Shown here: in pieces, positions 8,141-10,392 of the stretch
How the letters are laid out: each line of letters begins with the position of its first letter
Numbering within the stretch: position 1 is the stretch's first letter
Source: Larix sibirica
Taxonomy: Eukaryota; Streptophyta; Pinopsida; Pinales; Pinaceae
Direction of reading: 5' to 3'
DNA length: 10,392 nucleotides
Assembly (NCBI GenBank): GCA_004151065.3
Contig: NWUY0300012190.1
Coordinates: 14,474-24,865, forward strand
Position numbers and translations under genes: made by a program
The notes under the pieces: model-generated
Database searches by the model: none
What the model was told of the DNA's origin: nothing
What the model saw: only the letters and a program-made list of their open reading frames with translations

Positions 8141-8858
8141 TTGAAATGCCATGTTTGTATGTATTTTGATTATTTTAATAGTTAAAGGAAGCATTCTAAT
8201 CCATAAAAGAACAACTTCAACATCAGACACATACTATGTAATTTGTCAGATACATACTTGAGAGATTTATGAAAACAACACGACATCAATGCACTACATT
8301 GAGTTGCATAACCAAAGATTAAAGATCATATCAGTTTTTTTTACCATTGTGAATTGAGTTGCATAAACAATTTAATTGTTATATTATATCATCAAGACAA
8401 ACAATTTAATTTTTATATTATATCATCAAGGACCATAAGAGATGATATGCTAACACTCTGGCTATCCTTTGGTAACTAGGACTTTCCTGAAGGTCATCCA
8501 TGAACGAATTTGGTTGAGGTGCATTTTAATAATGTTGTAAGTGGGATAGTTCCACATACTTTTAAAAACATCTTATTTTTCATATGGAAGGTTTCAAAAT
8601 ATTGAATTTTGCAGTTGTTTTTAATTTCCCTGGAGCCTTATTTCCTATGACACTCCCTAAATATGAGTTTAAACATTTCAAGATGATTTCCTTAATAAAA
8701 ACACCATTTCAAGTGGTCTCAAGTCTTTTTTTTAAATAATAAATCTGCATGTTGTTGGTCTAGTATTTAGAAACCTCTATTTTGATCAAATTATTTGCAC
8801 ATGCAGGGGTTACATGAATATGCTCTGTTTTTTAATCAATTTTTTGTGTGATATGTAG
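8141..8858. other. AT-rich stretch before the coiled-coil relic
   Basis: No gene is supported. It contains the 34-bp tandem pair at 8365-8432 and a 14-base repeat (ATTGAGTTGCATAA at 8298-8311 and 8353-8366). The last 40 bases are T-rich and end in ATATGTAG at 8851-8858. This could be a 3' splice site, because the downstream reading frame opens exactly after that AG. The upstream frame shows no coding character, which fits intron sequence. Confidence 0.5.
8365..8432. repeat. 34-bp tandem duplication
   Basis: Adjacent copies at 8365-8398 and 8399-8432 share 31 of their first 32 bases (one G/T difference); the final two bases differ. Each begins AAACAATTTAATT and contains TATATTATATCATCAAG. Confidence 0.93.
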
Positions 8859-10355
8859 ATTTTTCATGGTCTGGAAATGAGTGTAAATCTAAAGAGGGTG
8901 GGCACAAATGACAAACTACAACTGCTGAAATAATTAGGGGAGGTGTTGGCCATGGACACCCTGAAAACCAAATACAATCTCTAGAAATCCCAACAGAGGC
9001 TAAAGAAGACAGAGAAATTGCTCAAAGATGATAAAACCATCAATAAGGCAAGATATGTCAAGATAGCAGACTTAGAGCAGAAGTTAATAAAGCTGAGTAC
9101 TAACCCCATTGATCCTCATCCCATCCAAGAGATGCTCAACATTAAGGAAAATGAGATCCAGGTTCTCAAGAATAAGTTGAATATCTCTGCAACGGAACCT
9201 GTGCAGACAATTGAGCTTAAATCCCTACAGGAATAGAAGGATGGTCTAAGAAAGCAGCTGCAAGATGCCAAGCAGAAGATAGAGAATATGAAATGGAAAT
9301 TGGCCCAAGCAAATAAAGAGAAATATGAATTGAGGATCATGCAATCACCAGTCATCGCCATTGACCCAAATGTTGACCCCTAAGATAAACTGGCAGATGC
9401 TTTGAAGACTTTAAGTTTAAAAGAAGATGAGGTGGCCTCACTGAAAACCTCAATGTGAGATAAAGAGAGTGAAATTTCAAGCCCGGACAGTGATATAAGG
9501 GTGAAAGATTAAATCATTAAGGACCTTAAAGAAGAGAAGGTCTCACTGCTAGAGAAAGTAGAAATCCTAAAGGGCCAAGTAATTGGTATCCCTACCCTGG
9601 TGGAGGCCAGGAAAATATTATGGGAGAAGATTGAGGTAGAAGTAATGGGGAGATGGAGCAATCTTCAATTGATGCAGGATGAGTTGGAATTGGATGATTC
9701 AAACAACAAGGATATTTAAAGATATACTAAAGCACTGGGAGACACAACTAATGTAGCTCACAAAATTAATGAAATTATTATGTCCTTGCACATATAAATA
9801 TTGGAGGCTAATGGGATAACTGAAAGGGTAAATTTCATTGAGCAGACCAAAAGGGTGATTGCTCAAAGGATGTTAATTAACAGAGTTTAGACAGAAATAC
9901 AAGAGGTCATTGCCCACATGAATGTCTGCAAGAATGTTTTCAGGGTGTTTATAAATCTTGGCCTTCCATCTCCTTGGGACAAACATGAGGACACATATAA
10001 CTTAGAAGGCTATAAGGAGATGTTGCATAGAGCTAGAGATGATGATAGTTTTCTGGAAGATATTGAAGGACTTGTCAGAGGTAGCATTATTGTGTACAAG
10101 ACATCAAAGGAATTCAATCTACTATAGAACCTGAGGAAATTGCAAATAATATCTACCCCATGTAACCTACACCTATCTCACTGGATTAGAGTTGGCACTA
10201 AGGGAAATGAGAAATCATCACTATCGCATGATCCCACAATGGAGGCATATTTCCAAATACACTTCCTTAGAAAAGTACCTCCCATCCAGTCAGCAGCAGG
10301 TCCATCAGGCTCAATATATGTAGTAGCCTCAGGGTGGAAACGCGAAGTTGGGTAA
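8859..10355 (+). pseudogene. Long coiled-coil protein relic with ten in-frame stops
   Basis: One plus-strand frame stays coding-like for 499 codons to TAA at 10353-10355, with no frameshift that I can detect. Internal stops lie at 8931, 8982, 9234, 9381, 9456, 9510, 9717, 9795, 9888 and 10125: five TAA, four TAG and one TGA. The first two thirds are coiled coil, for example KIADLEQKLIKLS, IKENEIQVLKNKLNIS, KQLQDAKQKIENMKWKLAQA, LKTLSLKEDEVASLKTSM and IIKDLKEEKVSLLEKVEILK. From about 9900 it looks globular: HMNVCKNVFRVFINLGLPSPW, EDTYNLEGYKEMLHRARDDD, EDIEGLVRGSIIVYKTSKEF, and last VPPIQSAAGPSGSIYVVASG. I do not recognise the family. The T-rich tract ending in AG at 8857-8858 could be a 3' splice site. 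It may be the terminal exon of a gene that also contained 774-1117. The final 37 bases show no polyadenylation signal. It is certainly degraded unless the stops are recoded. Confidence 0.62.
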
Positions 10356-10392
10356 CACTTTTGGCTTGTTTTTGACAAACAAAACTGCTAAA

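Noticed and set aside
9116-9361. Minus-strand 81-codon open frame with hydrophobic character
   Set aside because: It is antisense to the coiled-coil frame, and its Leu/Phe/Ser content is the expected mirror of Lys/Glu-rich codons.
8859-10355. Ciliate-like genetic code (TAA/TAG read as Gln)
   Set aside because: One TGA is also present, and the nearby gypsy relics of plant type carry frameshifts and TGA stops, so ordinary decay in a plant genome explains the region better than a variant code.
1-10392. LTR pairs, primer-binding site or polypurine tract for the gypsy element
   Set aside because: No long direct repeat pair or tRNA-complementary site flanking 3425-5400 could be found by eye, so none is claimed.

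Overview
The window looks like intergenic or intronic nuclear DNA from a land plant with a large, transposon-rich genome. The Ty3/gypsy pol fragments are of plant type, the sequence is AT-rich, and nearly everything recognisable is a decayed mobile element or gene relic. A gymnosperm would fit, but nothing here proves it. One ambiguous base (N at 7393) points to a draft assembly. No intact protein-coding gene, tRNA, rRNA or CRISPR array is visible.

Layout, left to right. 1-773 has no supported gene. 774-1117 (+) is an exon-like, hydrophilic, coiled-coil-type coding relic with one in-frame stop. 1336-1758 (+) is an open frame holding a GC-rich glycine/leucine repeat of 36-bp period. 1759-2680 is AT-rich and empty apart from a tandem duplication. 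2800-3165 (-) is a Ty3/gypsy pol fragment covering the region just before and at the start of reverse transcriptase. 3425-5400 (-) is a much larger fragment of a different Ty3/gypsy pol, reading RT, RNase H, zinc-binding domain and integrase in that order on the minus strand. It is broken by several frameshifts and stops, and key catalytic residues are lost. 5401-6760 has no supported gene. 6761-7069 is a possible small inverted-repeat element. About 7533-8095 (+) is a probable 3' fragment of a LINE-type element. 8859-10355 (+) is a 499-codon coiled-coil coding relic with ten internal stops and no frameshift that I can see.

The two coiled-coil relics lie on the plus strand at either end, with antisense retrotransposon debris between them. 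They could be exons of one dead gene separated by a transposon-filled intron of about 7.7 kb, but the simplest splice join is out of phase, so this is only a hypothesis. The most unusual object is the 8859-10355 relic: all ten stops are of the kind made by C-to-T change in Gln or Arg codons, CpG is nearly absent, and the frame is otherwise unbroken. The window also holds several short, diverged tandem duplications with similar periods of 34-43 bp.
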